DNA from: Intestinimonas massiliensis (ex Afouda et al. 2020)
Lineage (GTDB): Bacteria; Bacillota; Clostridia; Oscillospirales; Oscillospiraceae
Length of the DNA: 64,000 bases
Direction of reading: 5' to 3'
Assembly: GCF_001244995.1 (NCBI RefSeq)
Contig: NZ_LN869529.1
Span: forward strand, 2,064,957 to 2,128,956
Under the pieces are notes generated by a model. The model made no database searches. It saw only the letters and a program-made list of their open reading frames with translations, and was not told where the DNA came from. Below are positions 16,991 through 25,364 of the stretch, piece by piece. The stretch's first letter is position 1. Each line of letters opens with the position of its first letter. The translations under genes were made by a program, and so were the position numbers.

Positions 16991-17706
16991 TTTTCACCTC
17001 CATAAAGCAGCCAATCCAAGACTGCCCGCGGAGTCCATTCGGGCAGGTACAGGTATTGGCTGGCATCTGCAATCTGATCCAGGTAGTGGGCGTCGGAGCC
17101 GGTGATGGTCCGCACCCCGGCCAGATCGGGCCGGCCCGCCGCAAAATCCGGCGGGCAATGACGGGACAGCTCGGCCAGTGGGAAGCCCAGCGCGGGGTCC
17201 CAAAAGCCCAGGTTGGAAAGCAAAGCAAACGAAGGGCGGTCGATGTGGGCCGGATAGGCCACGCCGCCGAAGCGGGCCGCCAGCTCCCGGACCTCGTAGA
17301 CGCCGATGGAGGAGGCTCCGGCCAGCATCCGCCTCTCTTCCCCCAGCACGTTGTCGTCGGCGTCCATATAGATCTGGGGGCCAAAGATATCCCGGTCGTT
17401 CTCCAGGGGGGGCAGCCGATCGTAGACCATCCGGCTGAAGGCGTCCGCCGCCGCCAGGTCTGGCAGGAGGCAGACCACGTGGACCTCCTCGGCAGTACAC
17501 AGCTCCATACCGGGCAGTCCCAGCAGGCCATAGGCCTGACACGCCTGACAGAAGGCCGCGCAGTTGCCGCAGGTGTTGTGGTCGGTGAGGGCGGCCACGT
17601 CGAGCCCCGCCAGCTTGCACAGACCGGCGATGGTGGCGGGGGTCATGGCGCCGTCCCCGCAGGGGGACAGGCAGGAGTGGAAATGCAGGTCGAAGGCCGC
17701 TTTCAT
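16987..17706 (-). CDS. PHP-domain metal-dependent phosphoesterase
   Basis: A 239-residue protein of the PHP superfamily. Metal-binding motifs are DLHFHSC near the N-terminus, LTDHNT around residue 40, GMELCTAEEVHVV, and later AYPAHID and TGSDAHYL. Family members hydrolyse phosphate esters or nucleotides; the substrate here is unknown. PHP genes of this type recur beside [FeFe]-hydrogenase loci in anaerobic Firmicutes. The ATG at 17706 follows aaagggga. An Asn-Thr-Cys-Gly-Asn-Cys stretch and other cysteines near residues 45-60 are unusual for the family and could bind metal. Confidence 0.82.
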   Translation of the reverse strand: MKAAFDLHFHSCLSPCGDGAMTPATIAGLCKLAGLDVAALTDHNTCGNCAAFCQACQAYGLLGLPGMELCTAEEVHVVCLLPDLAAADAFSRMVYDRLPPLENDRDIFGPQIYMDADDNVLGEERRMLAGASSIGVYEVRELAARFGGVAYPAHIDRPSFALLSNLGFWDPALGFPLAELSRHCPPDFAAGRPDLAGVRTITGSDAHYLDQIADASQYLYLPEWTPRAVLDWLLYGGEK

Positions 17707-17754
17707 GGCCGGTATCCCCTTTCTCTCCCGCTTTGGGCGGAGGGAGCTGGCCGG

Positions 17755-18081
17755 TCAGAGCAGTTGCTTCAGCGCGGCCGCGGTATCATAGGTGGACAGC
17801 TCGGTGCCCATCAGGTTGATGTCCTGCTGCTGGGCCCGCTGGCGCAGGGCCTCGTCGGGAACCACCCCTTCGGTGAGAATTACGCAGGACACCTCGGCCA
17901 TCAGCGCCACGGCGGCCACGTTTTGATTGGACATAATGGTAATCCAGGCGTTTCCCGCCTGTGCGCGGCCCATGACCCAGCTCAGCAGGTCGCCCACATA
18001 CCCGCCGGTGACCTCGCGCTCGGGCTGGGGCAGGGTGAATTCCGTCAGGGCCAGCACATGAGACAGTTCCTTGACCGTCAT
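17755..18081 (-). CDS. DRTGG-domain protein
   Basis: A 108-residue protein matching the small DRTGG fold (TGGYVGDLLSWVMGRAQ; later NVAAVALMAEVSCVILTEG). DRTGG domains are found with CBS domains and in phosphotransacetylase-type proteins, with a suspected regulatory or ligand-binding role. Its ATG overlaps the stop of the sensory-hydrogenase gene (ATGA), so the two are translationally coupled. A second DRTGG-like gene heads the same operon. Confidence 0.8.
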   Translation of the reverse strand: MTVKELSHVLALTEFTLPQPEREVTGGYVGDLLSWVMGRAQAGNAWITIMSNQNVAAVALMAEVSCVILTEGVVPDEALRQRAQQQDINLMGTELSTYDTAAALKQLL

Positions 18082-19439
18082 GATAAGGTTCCTCCTTCTT
18101 CCGTATGCGGTTTCTTAGGTGGGATGCTCTGGGGCAGCTTCCGTTTCCGGAAGGGCGCGGGCAGGTATTCGTCGGCGTCTCCGGTACCCGCCATGTACTG
18201 CATCCGCTCCCGGACCTTAAAGATGCAGTCCTCCTCGCTGGCCCGGCCCAGGACCACATCCTCGGCCAGGGCGTGGCAGGAGGGCGCCCCGCAGGAGCCG
18301 CAATCCAGGCCCGGCAAGGCCCGGTAGAGTTCGTCGATCTTCATCAGCTTTTCCATGGCAAGGCTCCGGTCCTCGTCCAGCAGGAAGGCGGGGACATACT
18401 GAAGCTCCTTGTCGAAGCAGACCAGGTCCCGATCCTCCCCCTTCAGATTGAAGCGGTTGCGGGAGACCGGCAGGCCCTTCATCAGATTTTTGATACGCAT
18501 CCGGGCGCCGTAAGGATTCTCCACCGTCAGGCAGCCCCCCACGCAGCCCTGGACGCAGGCGGACAGCTCGATGAAGTCGGCCTCGGGAAGCCGGCCGTCC
18601 TCGATCTCCTCCAGCATGCGGATGCAGTTGCCGATGCCGTCCACGGCCAGGTAGCTCTCCCCCAGCCGGGCGGCGGACTCGCCGCCGCAGTAGGCCCAGC
18701 CCACGCCCATGATGCCCGCCGAGGACAAGCTCTCCAGCTCCTGGAGCTCCTTCATGGGGCCCAGCAGCCGCAGGTAGATGTCCCGGATGGCGAAGGCCCC
18801 ATCCAGCACCGGCTTGGCCAGGGTCTCGGGGTGGTGGGCGGCGGTGACCTGGGAGGAGCAGGGCACGATACCGAACACGCCGATCTGCTCCGGGGGCAGC
18901 CCGGTCCGGGCCGTAGCCTCCTTCCGGGCCAGAATGGCGGCCAGCTCCATGGGAGTGATGGTGGAGGTGACGTTGGGGATGAGCTTGGGGAAGCGCATCC
19001 GGATGAGGCGCAGAATGGTAGGACAGGCGGAGGAGATCTGGGGCATGACCCGCTTCTCCCCGCTGCTGATGTGCTGCCGGGCGTAGTCGGAGAGGATCTC
19101 CGCCGCCTTGGCCGTCTCATACACAGCCTGAAAGCCGATCTTCAGCAGGCCGTTGAGCACGATGTCGATGTCATCCAGGTGCTGGAACTGGCCATAGAGG
19201 GCGGGGTCCGGCAGCGCCACCCGGTACTGGAACGGGTCCAGCGCAGACAGGTTGTCGCTGACCGAGCGGATGGCCTTGTGGGGGCAGACCTGGATGCACT
19301 TGCCGCAGTCAATACAGCGTTCATTGAGGATCTTGGCCTTGCCGCTGCGGACCCGGATGGCCTCTGTGGGGCAGTTTTTGATGCAGGTGGTGCATCCGCG
19401 GCAGCGTTTGTACTCCAATATGACGGAATGCTTCATCAT
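18078..19439 (-). CDS. Putative sensory [FeFe]-hydrogenase (HydS-like, group D type)
   Basis: A 453-residue H-cluster protein. Two N-terminal [4Fe-4S] motifs (CRGCTTCIKNCP, CIDCGKCIQVCP) are followed by a diverged H-cluster domain. Its loops are SSACPTI, VPCSSQ and SACVQGCVGGC. A C-terminal [4Fe-4S] domain follows (LDCGSCGAPSCHALAED). The proton-relay cysteine of loop 1 is Ala and the lysine of the usual PCxxK loop is absent. Such changes are known for slow, putatively sensory hydrogenases (HydS of Thermoanaerobacter mathranii). The start at 19439 is placed after ggaggtg; the frame opens further at 19457. HATPase and DRTGG genes flank it. Confidence 0.82.
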   Translation of the reverse strand: MMKHSVILEYKRCRGCTTCIKNCPTEAIRVRSGKAKILNERCIDCGKCIQVCPHKAIRSVSDNLSALDPFQYRVALPDPALYGQFQHLDDIDIVLNGLLKIGFQAVYETAKAAEILSDYARQHISSGEKRVMPQISSACPTILRLIRMRFPKLIPNVTSTITPMELAAILARKEATARTGLPPEQIGVFGIVPCSSQVTAAHHPETLAKPVLDGAFAIRDIYLRLLGPMKELQELESLSSAGIMGVGWAYCGGESAARLGESYLAVDGIGNCIRMLEEIEDGRLPEADFIELSACVQGCVGGCLTVENPYGARMRIKNLMKGLPVSRNRFNLKGEDRDLVCFDKELQYVPAFLLDEDRSLAMEKLMKIDELYRALPGLDCGSCGAPSCHALAEDVVLGRASEEDCIFKVRERMQYMAGTGDADEYLPAPFRKRKLPQSIPPKKPHTEEGGTLS

Positions 19440-19511
19440 AGGGCGGCACACCTCCATTGGTTTTCGATTCAGCAGGATGGGCGCGGCGCACAGCGGCCCG
19501 CGTCCGTCGGA

Positions 19512-19931
19512 TCAGATCCTGATTTTCATGGTCACGGTGGTGCCCACTCCGACGGTGGTGTCGATGTGCATCTCGTCGGAGTAGCGCTTCATATTGGGCA
19601 GGCCCATGCCCGCCCCGAAGCCCAGATCCCGGGCCACATCGCCCGCGGTGGTAAAGCCCTCCTCCATGGCCTGGTTCACGTCGGGGATGCCGGGGCCGTG
19701 GTCGATGAGGCGCAGCGTGATGGCGTCCATCCCCACGTCCACCTCCACCCGGCCGCCGTCGGCGTGGATGACCATGTTGATCTCGCCCTCATACATGCAG
19801 ATGGAGGCCCGTCGGATGGCCTCGGCCGGCAGTCCCAGCTTTTTCAACGTCATCTTCATTTTGCTGGAGGCCTCTCCGGCCTGGATCAGGTCTCCGCCGT
19901 CCACCTGATACGTCAGTTTGATCTCTCCCAT
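19512..19931 (-). CDS. RsbW-like HATPase (anti-sigma-factor type) protein
   Basis: A 139-residue GHKL ATP-binding protein. It shows an N-box-like stretch (EAIRRASICMYEGEINMVIHA), LIDHGPGIPD and FGAGMGLPNMKRYSD. Length and layout match serine kinases of the RsbW/SpoIIAB type. In hydrogenase loci of Firmicutes and Thermotogae such genes sit beside sensory hydrogenase genes. It likely forms a signalling pair with the HydS-like protein encoded 55 bases downstream, but no sigma factor or anti-anti-sigma gene is nearby. Confidence 0.82.
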   Translation of the reverse strand: MGEIKLTYQVDGGDLIQAGEASSKMKMTLKKLGLPAEAIRRASICMYEGEINMVIHADGGRVEVDVGMDAITLRLIDHGPGIPDVNQAMEEGFTTAGDVARDLGFGAGMGLPNMKRYSDEMHIDTTVGVGTTVTMKIRI

Positions 19932-19936
19932 GGTCC

Positions 19937-20278
19937 CTACTCCCCCGCTAAGCCCGTCGTATACAGCAGGCCGCAGGCGATAAACATGGGCTTTTCCGAG
20001 GTCATCACCACGATGTCGCGCTCCCGCGCCATCTCCAAAATGGTCTCGTCAGGCACCTTGCCCCGGACAAAGACAATGCACTTCATATCCATCATCTCGG
20101 CGGTGCGCACCACCTGGGGGTTGACCATGCCCGTGAGCAGCAGGGCCTGATCCTTCACATAGGCCAGCACGTCGCTCATAAAGTCGCTGGCACAGGCGGC
20201 ATGGGCCTCCCAGTCCAGATTCTCCTCGCCGCAGAGCACTTTCGCATCCAAAATCCTTCTGATTTCCCTCAGATACAT
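19937..20278 (-). CDS. DRTGG-like small protein, first gene of the hydrogenase locus
   Basis: A 113-residue protein related to the DRTGG protein at 17755-18081 (both contain a MVNPQVV- or NQNVAAV-like strand followed by MDMKCIVFVRG / AEVSCVILTEG). The ATG at 20278 follows aaggggg; an upstream extension to 20410 lacks coding character. The catalytic function is unknown. As promoter-proximal gene it suggests that the regulatory proteins are made with the hydrogenase. Confidence 0.75.
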   Translation of the reverse strand: MYLREIRRILDAKVLCGEENLDWEAHAACASDFMSDVLAYVKDQALLLTGMVNPQVVRTAEMMDMKCIVFVRGKVPDETILEMARERDIVVMTSEKPMFIACGLLYTTGLAGE

Positions 20279-20357
20279 AGATGTTCCCCCTTGGCGGAGC
20301 CGGGACCGGTCCGGTCTCGCCGGGTCTCCGCATGATACCAGTGATACTTCGCTACAT

Positions 20358-20386
20358 ATTTTAGCACAGCCTAAGAGAAATGGGAA
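20358..20386 (-). promoter_or_regulatory. Candidate promoter of the hydrogenase locus
   Basis: An extended -10 (TGC-TAAAAT, 20358-20363 on the complement) lies 17 bases from a weak -35 (TTCCCA, 20381-20386). It is the best sigma-A-type match in the divergent region between the hyd locus and serC. Confidence 0.5.
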
Positions 20387-20462
20387 TGTCTTTTTTGTGC
20401 TACCCGCCAAACTTTCACAAAGAACGACTTCGGCCGCCCGCCGTTTTTGTCTTACCCTCTCA

Positions 20463-20491
20463 TTGACGGGTCCCCCTTCCTTCTATATAAT
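20463..20491 (+). promoter_or_regulatory. Promoter of serC-serA
   Basis: TTGACG (20463-20468) and TATAAT (20486-20491) are separated by 17 bases, a near-consensus sigma-A promoter about 60 bases before the serC start codon. Confidence 0.85.
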
Positions 20492-20551
20492 TAAATTTAA
20501 CACAGTAAAGCGTTTGATGCTTTGCTGAATTTGCAAGGAGGCTAGCCAACT

Positions 20552-21637
20552 ATGGGAAACGATCGAGTGTACAACTTCTCCGCAGGCCCGTCCATGCTTC
20601 CCCTGGAAGTGCTCGAAAGAGCGGGGGCCGAAATCACCAACTATCAGGGTTCCGGCATGTCAGTCATGGAGATGAGTCACCGATCTAAGGTGTTTCAGAA
20701 GATCTTTGACGACACCCAGGCCAAGTTCCGCCAGCTCTTCTGCGTGCCGGAGGGGTACAAGATCCTCTTCCTCCAGGGCGGCGCGTCCAGCCAGTTCTCC
20801 GCGGCTCCCCTGAACCTGATCGGCCGGACCGGAAAGGCCGACTACGCCGTCACCGGCAACTTCTCCAACATCGCCTATAAGGAGGCCAAAAAGTACGGCG
20901 CCATCCGTCTGGCCGCCTCTTCCGAGGACCGCAACCACACCTATATCCCCACCCAGGACCAGCTCCAGTTGGACCCCGAGGCGTCCTATTTCTACTACTG
21001 CGCCAACAACACCATCTACGGCACCGAGTGGCAGTACGTCCCCGACACCGGGTCCGTCCCCATTGTATGCGACATGTCCTCGGACATTCTCTCCCGCCCG
21101 GTGGATGTGAGCAAATACGGCGTCATCTTCGCCGGCGCGCAGAAGAACATGGCCCCCGCCGGCCTGACGGTGGTCATCATTCGGGAGGATCTGGCCGGCC
21201 ACGAGCTGCCCTACACCCCCCTGATGATGAACTACAAGACCATGATCGACAAGGACTCCATGTATAACACGCCCCCCTGCTGGTGCATCTACATGCTGGG
21301 CCTGGTGCTGGACTGGCTGGAGGCCCAGGGTGGCGTGCCCGGCATGGAGGCCATTAAGCACAAGAAGGCCCAGATGCTCTACGACGTGCTGGACCGCTCC
21401 AAGCTCTTCACCTGCGCCGCCGAGGCCGGCTCCCGCTCCGACATGAACGTGACCTTCCGCTCGGTGAGCGAGGAGCTCAACGACAAGTTCGTCCAGGAGG
21501 CCGCCGCCGCCGGCTTCACCAACCTGAAGGGCCACCGCAACGTGGGCGGCATGCGCGCGAGCATCTACAACGCCATGCCCACCGAGGGCATTGAGAAGCT
21601 CTGCGACTTCATCCAGGACTTTGACAAAACGAATTAA
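20552..21637 (+). CDS. serC: Phosphoserine aminotransferase
   Basis: A 361-residue PLP enzyme converting 3-phosphohydroxypyruvate and glutamate to phosphoserine and 2-oxoglutarate. It opens with the typical VYNFSAGPSMLPLEVLE. It also has LFLQGGASSQF, and the PLP-lysine region FAGAQKNMAPAGLTVVI. The ATG follows aaggagg. It heads an operon with serA, giving the first two dedicated steps of serine synthesis; no serB-type phosphatase is in the window. Confidence 0.97.
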   Translation: MGNDRVYNFSAGPSMLPLEVLERAGAEITNYQGSGMSVMEMSHRSKVFQKIFDDTQAKFRQLFCVPEGYKILFLQGGASSQFSAAPLNLIGRTGKADYAVTGNFSNIAYKEAKKYGAIRLAASSEDRNHTYIPTQDQLQLDPEASYFYYCANNTIYGTEWQYVPDTGSVPIVCDMSSDILSRPVDVSKYGVIFAGAQKNMAPAGLTVVIIREDLAGHELPYTPLMMNYKTMIDKDSMYNTPPCWCIYMLGLVLDWLEAQGGVPGMEAIKHKKAQMLYDVLDRSKLFTCAAEAGSRSDMNVTFRSVSEELNDKFVQEAAAAGFTNLKGHRNVGGMRASIYNAMPTEGIEKLCDFIQDFDKTN

Positions 21638-21689
21638 ATCGGGCCGCCGGGAGGCGGTCCCGTTCCGATGAAATGGGAGGTAACGAGAG

Positions 21690-22859
21690 ATGTTTCGCAT
21701 CAAAACCCTCAATAAAATTTCCCCGGCCGGCCTGTCCGTGCTGGATAAAAGCCGTTTCACCGTCTCCGACGACGCGGAAAACGAGGACGGCATTCTGGTC
21801 CGCTCCGCGGACATGCAGGACTACCCCTTTCCCGAGAATCTGCGCGCCATCGCCCGGGCGGGCGCCGGCACCAACAACATCCCCATCGCCCGCTGCTCCG
21901 AGGCGGGCATCGTGGTGTTCAACACCCCCGGCGCCAACGCCAACGCGGTGAAGGAACTGACGGTGTGTGCCCTGCTGCTGGCCTCCCGCGACGTGGTGGG
22001 CGGCGCCGACTGGGTGAAGCTCCAGGCGGGCTCCGGGGCCGACGTGGCCGCCGCCGTGGAGAAGGGCAAGAGCCAGTTCGTGGGCCCCGAGCTCATGGGG
22101 AAGACCCTGGGCGTCATCGGCCTGGGCGCCATCGGCGTACAGGTGGCCAACATCGCCACCAAGCTTGGCATGACCGTGTACGGCTACGACCCCTTCCTGT
22201 CGGTGGACGCGGCGCTGTCCCTGTCCCGGTTCGTCCACCGGGCCATGGACCTGGAGACCATTTACAAAAACTGCGACTACATCACCCTTCACGTGCCCCA
22301 GACCCCCGAGACCCGCGGCATGATCAACACCGACGCCATCAACATGATGAAGGGCCATGTGCGCATCCTCAACCTGGCCCGGGGCGGTCTGGTCAACGAC
22401 GACGACATGCTGGCGGCTCTGGAGACCGGCCGGGTGGCGGCCTACGTCACCGACTTCCCCAACAACAAGATCGTCCAGGGCAAGCGGGTGGTGGCCATTC
22501 CCCACTTGGGCGCCTCCTCCCCCGAGAGCGAGGAGAACTGCGCCGTCATGGCGGCCCAGGAGTTGAAGGACTATCTGGAGAACGGCAACATCCGCAACGC
22601 GGTGAACCTGCCCAGCCTGGTCCAGGACTGGAGCGGCGAGACCCGGCTGTGCATCATCCACCGCAACGTGCCCAACATGCTGGCCTCCGTCACCACGGTC
22701 CTCTCCCGGGAGCATGTGAACGTGGAGAATATGACCAACAAATCCCGTGGAGAATACGCCTATACCATCGTGGACGTGAGCGCCCGGGTGGGCGACGCGG
22801 TGGCCAACGAGCTTCGGGCCATCGACGGCATCCTGCGGGTCCGCGTTCTGAATCACTGA
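21690..22859 (+). CDS. serA: D-3-phosphoglycerate dehydrogenase
   Basis: A 389-residue NAD-dependent enzyme oxidising 3-phosphoglycerate to 3-phosphohydroxypyruvate. The NAD-binding motif is LGVIGLGAIGVQVANIATKLG; substrate and catalytic motifs are RAGAGTNNIP, LNLARGGLVND and PHLGASSPESE. The C-terminal about 75 residues form an ACT domain (RLCIIHRNVPNMLASVTT), as in the short form that may be feedback-inhibited by serine. The ATG has ggaggt. It is 52 bases downstream of serC. Confidence 0.97.
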   Translation: MFRIKTLNKISPAGLSVLDKSRFTVSDDAENEDGILVRSADMQDYPFPENLRAIARAGAGTNNIPIARCSEAGIVVFNTPGANANAVKELTVCALLLASRDVVGGADWVKLQAGSGADVAAAVEKGKSQFVGPELMGKTLGVIGLGAIGVQVANIATKLGMTVYGYDPFLSVDAALSLSRFVHRAMDLETIYKNCDYITLHVPQTPETRGMINTDAINMMKGHVRILNLARGGLVNDDDMLAALETGRVAAYVTDFPNNKIVQGKRVVAIPHLGASSPESEENCAVMAAQELKDYLENGNIRNAVNLPSLVQDWSGETRLCIIHRNVPNMLASVTTVLSREHVNVENMTNKSRGEYAYTIVDVSARVGDAVANELRAIDGILRVRVLNH

Positions 22860-22879
22860 TGGAAAAAGGAGGCGCTTCC

Positions 22880-23362
22880 ATGACCATCCATGAGACCGCC
22901 TGGATCGCCCCGGGCGCCCACGTCTCCGGCGATGTGACCATCGGCCCCGGCTGCGGCGTGTGGTACAACGCGGTTATCCGGGGGGATGAGTGCCCCATCT
23001 CCATCGGGGCGCGCAGCAACCTTCAGGACTGCGGCGTCATCCACGGCTCGGCGGGCTGCACCGTGGCCATCGGGGACGACGTGAGCATCGGCCACGGGGC
23101 CATCGTTCACGGCTGCACCGTGGAGGACGGCGCCATGATCGGTATGGGGGCCGTGGTCCTCAACGGGGCCCGGGTGGGCAAAGGGGCTCTGGTGGCCGCC
23201 GGGGCCCTGGTGCCCGAGGGCATGGAGATTCCGGCCGGCATGGTGGCCATGGGCAACCCGGCCAAGGTCCGCCGCCCTCTGCGGGACGCGGAGCGGGCGT
23301 ACCTGCTCCACGCCGCCGCGGAGTATGCGGCCCTGGCCCAGAACAACCGCAGCAAAGACTAG
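22880..23362 (+). CDS. Gamma-carbonic-anhydrase-like left-handed beta-helix protein
   Basis: A 160-residue hexapeptide-repeat protein of the gamma-carbonic anhydrase/YrdA/PaaY group. Repeats run from IAPGAHVSGDVTIGPGCG through VHGCTVEDGAMIGMGAVV. Histidines in VIHG, SIGHGAIVHG match Zn-ligand positions, though not all members are active anhydrases. The ATG at 22880 has aaaggaggc and lies 20 bases after serA, so it is co-transcribed; the link with serine synthesis is not obvious. The reading frame extends upstream inside serA but that part is a shadow. Confidence 0.9.
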   Translation: MTIHETAWIAPGAHVSGDVTIGPGCGVWYNAVIRGDECPISIGARSNLQDCGVIHGSAGCTVAIGDDVSIGHGAIVHGCTVEDGAMIGMGAVVLNGARVGKGALVAAGALVPEGMEIPAGMVAMGNPAKVRRPLRDAERAYLLHAAAEYAALAQNNRSKD

Positions 23363-23398
23363 GATGAGGCGCGGACGAATGTCCGCGCCTCATCTTTT
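23363..23398 (+). terminator. Terminator of the serC operon
   Basis: A 14-bp perfect stem (23363-23376 with 23381-23394, tetraloop gaat) is followed by four T residues. It overlaps the end of the convergent permease gene. Confidence 0.88.
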
Positions 23399-24038
23399 AC
23401 AGCTCTTTTTTCCCGTAAATCTGCAGGGAAACAGCGTAGGATACCATCAGGGCGGCCGCCGCCGCAACCGGCATCAGCAACGCCGCCGCCCCGGTCAGCC
23501 ACGCGATGCCGGTCTCGGTGGCGGAGATCACCCCCATCAGGATCACCACACCCGCCGTGCCGACCCCCATGGCGATCATGAAAAAGATGCGGCTCTTCTG
23601 CGTCCCGAACCGAAAGATGAGGGGCAGCAGGATGGCGTTCAGGATACCGCCCGCGCAGACGGTGATCATAGACGCCTCCAGACACTCTCCCAGCGTACCG
23701 TCGCCGTGGATGCCAAAGGCGTACATACTCGCCTGAATGCCCGCGCACAGGGCCAGCCCGACCGCCAGCAACAGCACAGTGAAAAGGTATTTGGCCCCCA
23801 CCACGCCCCGCCGTCCGGCGGGAGTCGCGGCCGCCAGCTTTTCCCACCCCGACTGCTCGTCGTAGGCGAAGGTGTTGATGGGCAGCAGGATGAGCATCAT
23901 CACCGCCAGGAACGATAGGAAGGAGACCCCGTCGTATACCCCCATCATGGACAGGAACGCAAACACGCCGAACATGAACAGGTAGCTGCGCCCCATGCTC
24001 TTGACAACGTAGAAATCCTTCCGGACCAATCCGCTCAT
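23397..24038 (-). CDS. ABC-2 type transporter permease
   Basis: A 213-residue membrane protein with six hydrophobic segments, the size of small ABC-2 permeases (YtrC/BcrB-like). It should pair with the ATPase encoded immediately upstream, whose stop overlaps this ATG (ATGA), implying coupled translation. The cargo is unknown; GntR-ABC units of this form often respond to cell-wall-active or membrane-active compounds. Confidence 0.85.
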   Translation of the reverse strand: MSGLVRKDFYVVKSMGRSYLFMFGVFAFLSMMGVYDGVSFLSFLAVMMLILLPINTFAYDEQSGWEKLAAATPAGRRGVVGAKYLFTVLLLAVGLALCAGIQASMYAFGIHGDGTLGECLEASMITVCAGGILNAILLPLIFRFGTQKSRIFFMIAMGVGTAGVVILMGVISATETGIAWLTGAAALLMPVAAAAALMVSYAVSLQIYGKKEL

Positions 24039-24883
24039 GCCTCATCCCCCCTTACCGTAAACAGCATGATGTCCTCCAATGTCACCGGGTCCACCGTCAG
24101 GCCGGGATACCGGCGGACAAAGGTCCTCCGGTCCTTCACCAGCGCCTCGCAGCCGAACTGGCCCCGGCGGACGCCGGCCAGGCAGGCCGGGTCCACCCGC
24201 TCCAGGTCGCCGCGGCCGCACACCAGCCGCCCATAGGCCTCCAGCAGCTCGTCCTTGGCCCCCTGGACCGCCACCCGCCCCTTGTGGAGGTAGGTGATGT
24301 AGTCCGCCGCCTTCTCCAGGTCGCTGGTGATGTGGCTGGAGATCAGAACGGCGTGGTCCTCCTCCTGGATAAAATCCAGGAATTCGTCCAGAATCTCGTT
24401 GCGCACCACCGGGTCCAGCCCTCCGGTGGCCTCGTCCAGCAGGAGCAGCTTGGGCCGGTGGCTCAGGGCGACGGCGATGCCCAGCTTCATTTTCATCCCC
24501 CGGGAGAATTCCTTGATCTTCTTGTCCCTGGGCAGGCCGAATTTGGCCAGATAGTGCTCGTACAGCGCCGGGTCCCAGGCCGCGTAGAGCCCGGCGAAGA
24601 TCTTCCCCACCTGCGGGGCCCGGAGCACCTCGTGAAAGCTGCTCTCATCCAGCACCACGCCGATGTCCTCCTTGGCCTCCTCCGGAGCCCTGCCCAGCAG
24701 GGAGATCTCCCCGCCGTCGGGCCGCACCAGCCCCAGCAGGCACCGGATAACGGTGGATTTGCCCGCGCCGTTCTCGCCGATCAGGCCCAGGATGGTGCCG
24801 CCCGGCACCGTCAGGTCCACATGATCCAGCCGAAAGTCTCCGTAGTCCTTACACAGGCCCCTTACTTCAATGGCATTGTTCAT
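24035..24883 (-). CDS. ABC transporter ATP-binding protein
   Basis: A 282-residue ATPase with Walker A (GENGAGKST), signature (FSRGMKMKLGIAVAL), Walker B (LLLLDEATGGLDP) and a switch His (ISSHITSDLEKA). The C-terminal about 70 residues are the extension common in YtrB-like exporters. The ATG at 24883 is two bases after the GntR stop codon. It forms a three-gene operon with the regulator and permease. Confidence 0.93.
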   Translation of the reverse strand: MNNAIEVRGLCKDYGDFRLDHVDLTVPGGTILGLIGENGAGKSTVIRCLLGLVRPDGGEISLLGRAPEEAKEDIGVVLDESSFHEVLRAPQVGKIFAGLYAAWDPALYEHYLAKFGLPRDKKIKEFSRGMKMKLGIAVALSHRPKLLLLDEATGGLDPVVRNEILDEFLDFIQEEDHAVLISSHITSDLEKAADYITYLHKGRVAVQGAKDELLEAYGRLVCGRGDLERVDPACLAGVRRGQFGCEALVKDRRTFVRRYPGLTVDPVTLEDIMLFTVRGDEA

Positions 24884-24885
24884 GG

Positions 24886-25260
24886 TCACTCGTCTCCATA
24901 TAGAATCGTCAATGTCTGTTCCAGCTCCTCCAGGGTGACGCCCCCGCCCTTGGCCAGATCCACCGCCTGGGACAGGTGCTCCTCCACCCTGCGCAGGGTC
25001 TCCTCCCGGACCAGCTCCAGGTCCCGGGCGGCCACAAAGCAGCCCTTGCCGGGAACGGTGGTGAGAAAGCCCTCCCGCTCCAGCTCCTCGTAGGCCCGCT
25101 TGGTGGTGATGACGGAAATGCGCAGGTCCTTGGCCAGCAGCCGCATCGAGGGAAGGGCCTCCCCCTCGCGCAGATCTCCCCGCAGAATGAGGCCCTTCAT
25201 CTGCCGGGTGATCTGTTCGTAAATGGGCACGCCGCCGGAATTGCTGATAATGATGTCCAT
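24886..25260 (-). CDS. GntR-family regulator, YtrA type
   Basis: A 124-residue repressor. The winged-helix domain (PIYEQITRQMKGLILRG, LPSMRLLAKDLRISVITTKRAYEELEREG) is followed by a short alpha-helical dimerisation tail rather than a large effector domain, which defines the YtrA subgroup. Such repressors control their own ABC transporter operon. A palindrome overlapping the -10 of its promoter (25281-25305) fits autoregulation. Confidence 0.92.
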   Translation of the reverse strand: MDIIISNSGGVPIYEQITRQMKGLILRGDLREGEALPSMRLLAKDLRISVITTKRAYEELEREGFLTTVPGKGCFVAARDLELVREETLRRVEEHLSQAVDLAKGGGVTLEELEQTLTILYGDE

Positions 25261-25280
25261 GTTCCACCTCGAGATGTGTT

Positions 25281-25305
25281 ACTGTATATATCCAGCATGT
25301 ACAGT
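25281..25305. promoter_or_regulatory. Candidate GntR operator
   Basis: The inverted repeat ACTGTA (25281-25286) and TACAGT (25300-25305), with 13 bases between, overlaps the -10 region of the GntR-ABC promoter. YtrA-type repressors bind symmetric sites of this sort. Confidence 0.65.
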
Positions 25306-25331
25306 ATAAACGCAATGCCGCCCCTTGTCAA
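25303..25331 (-). promoter_or_regulatory. Promoter of the GntR-ABC operon
   Basis: On the minus strand TTGACA (25326-25331) and TATACT (25303-25308) are 17 bases apart, close to the sigma-A consensus. The -10 lies inside the palindrome, so bound repressor would block polymerase. Confidence 0.85.
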
Positions 25332-25364
25332 TAGGGGCGGCATTTTTTGAGGCTGGTATCTTGG

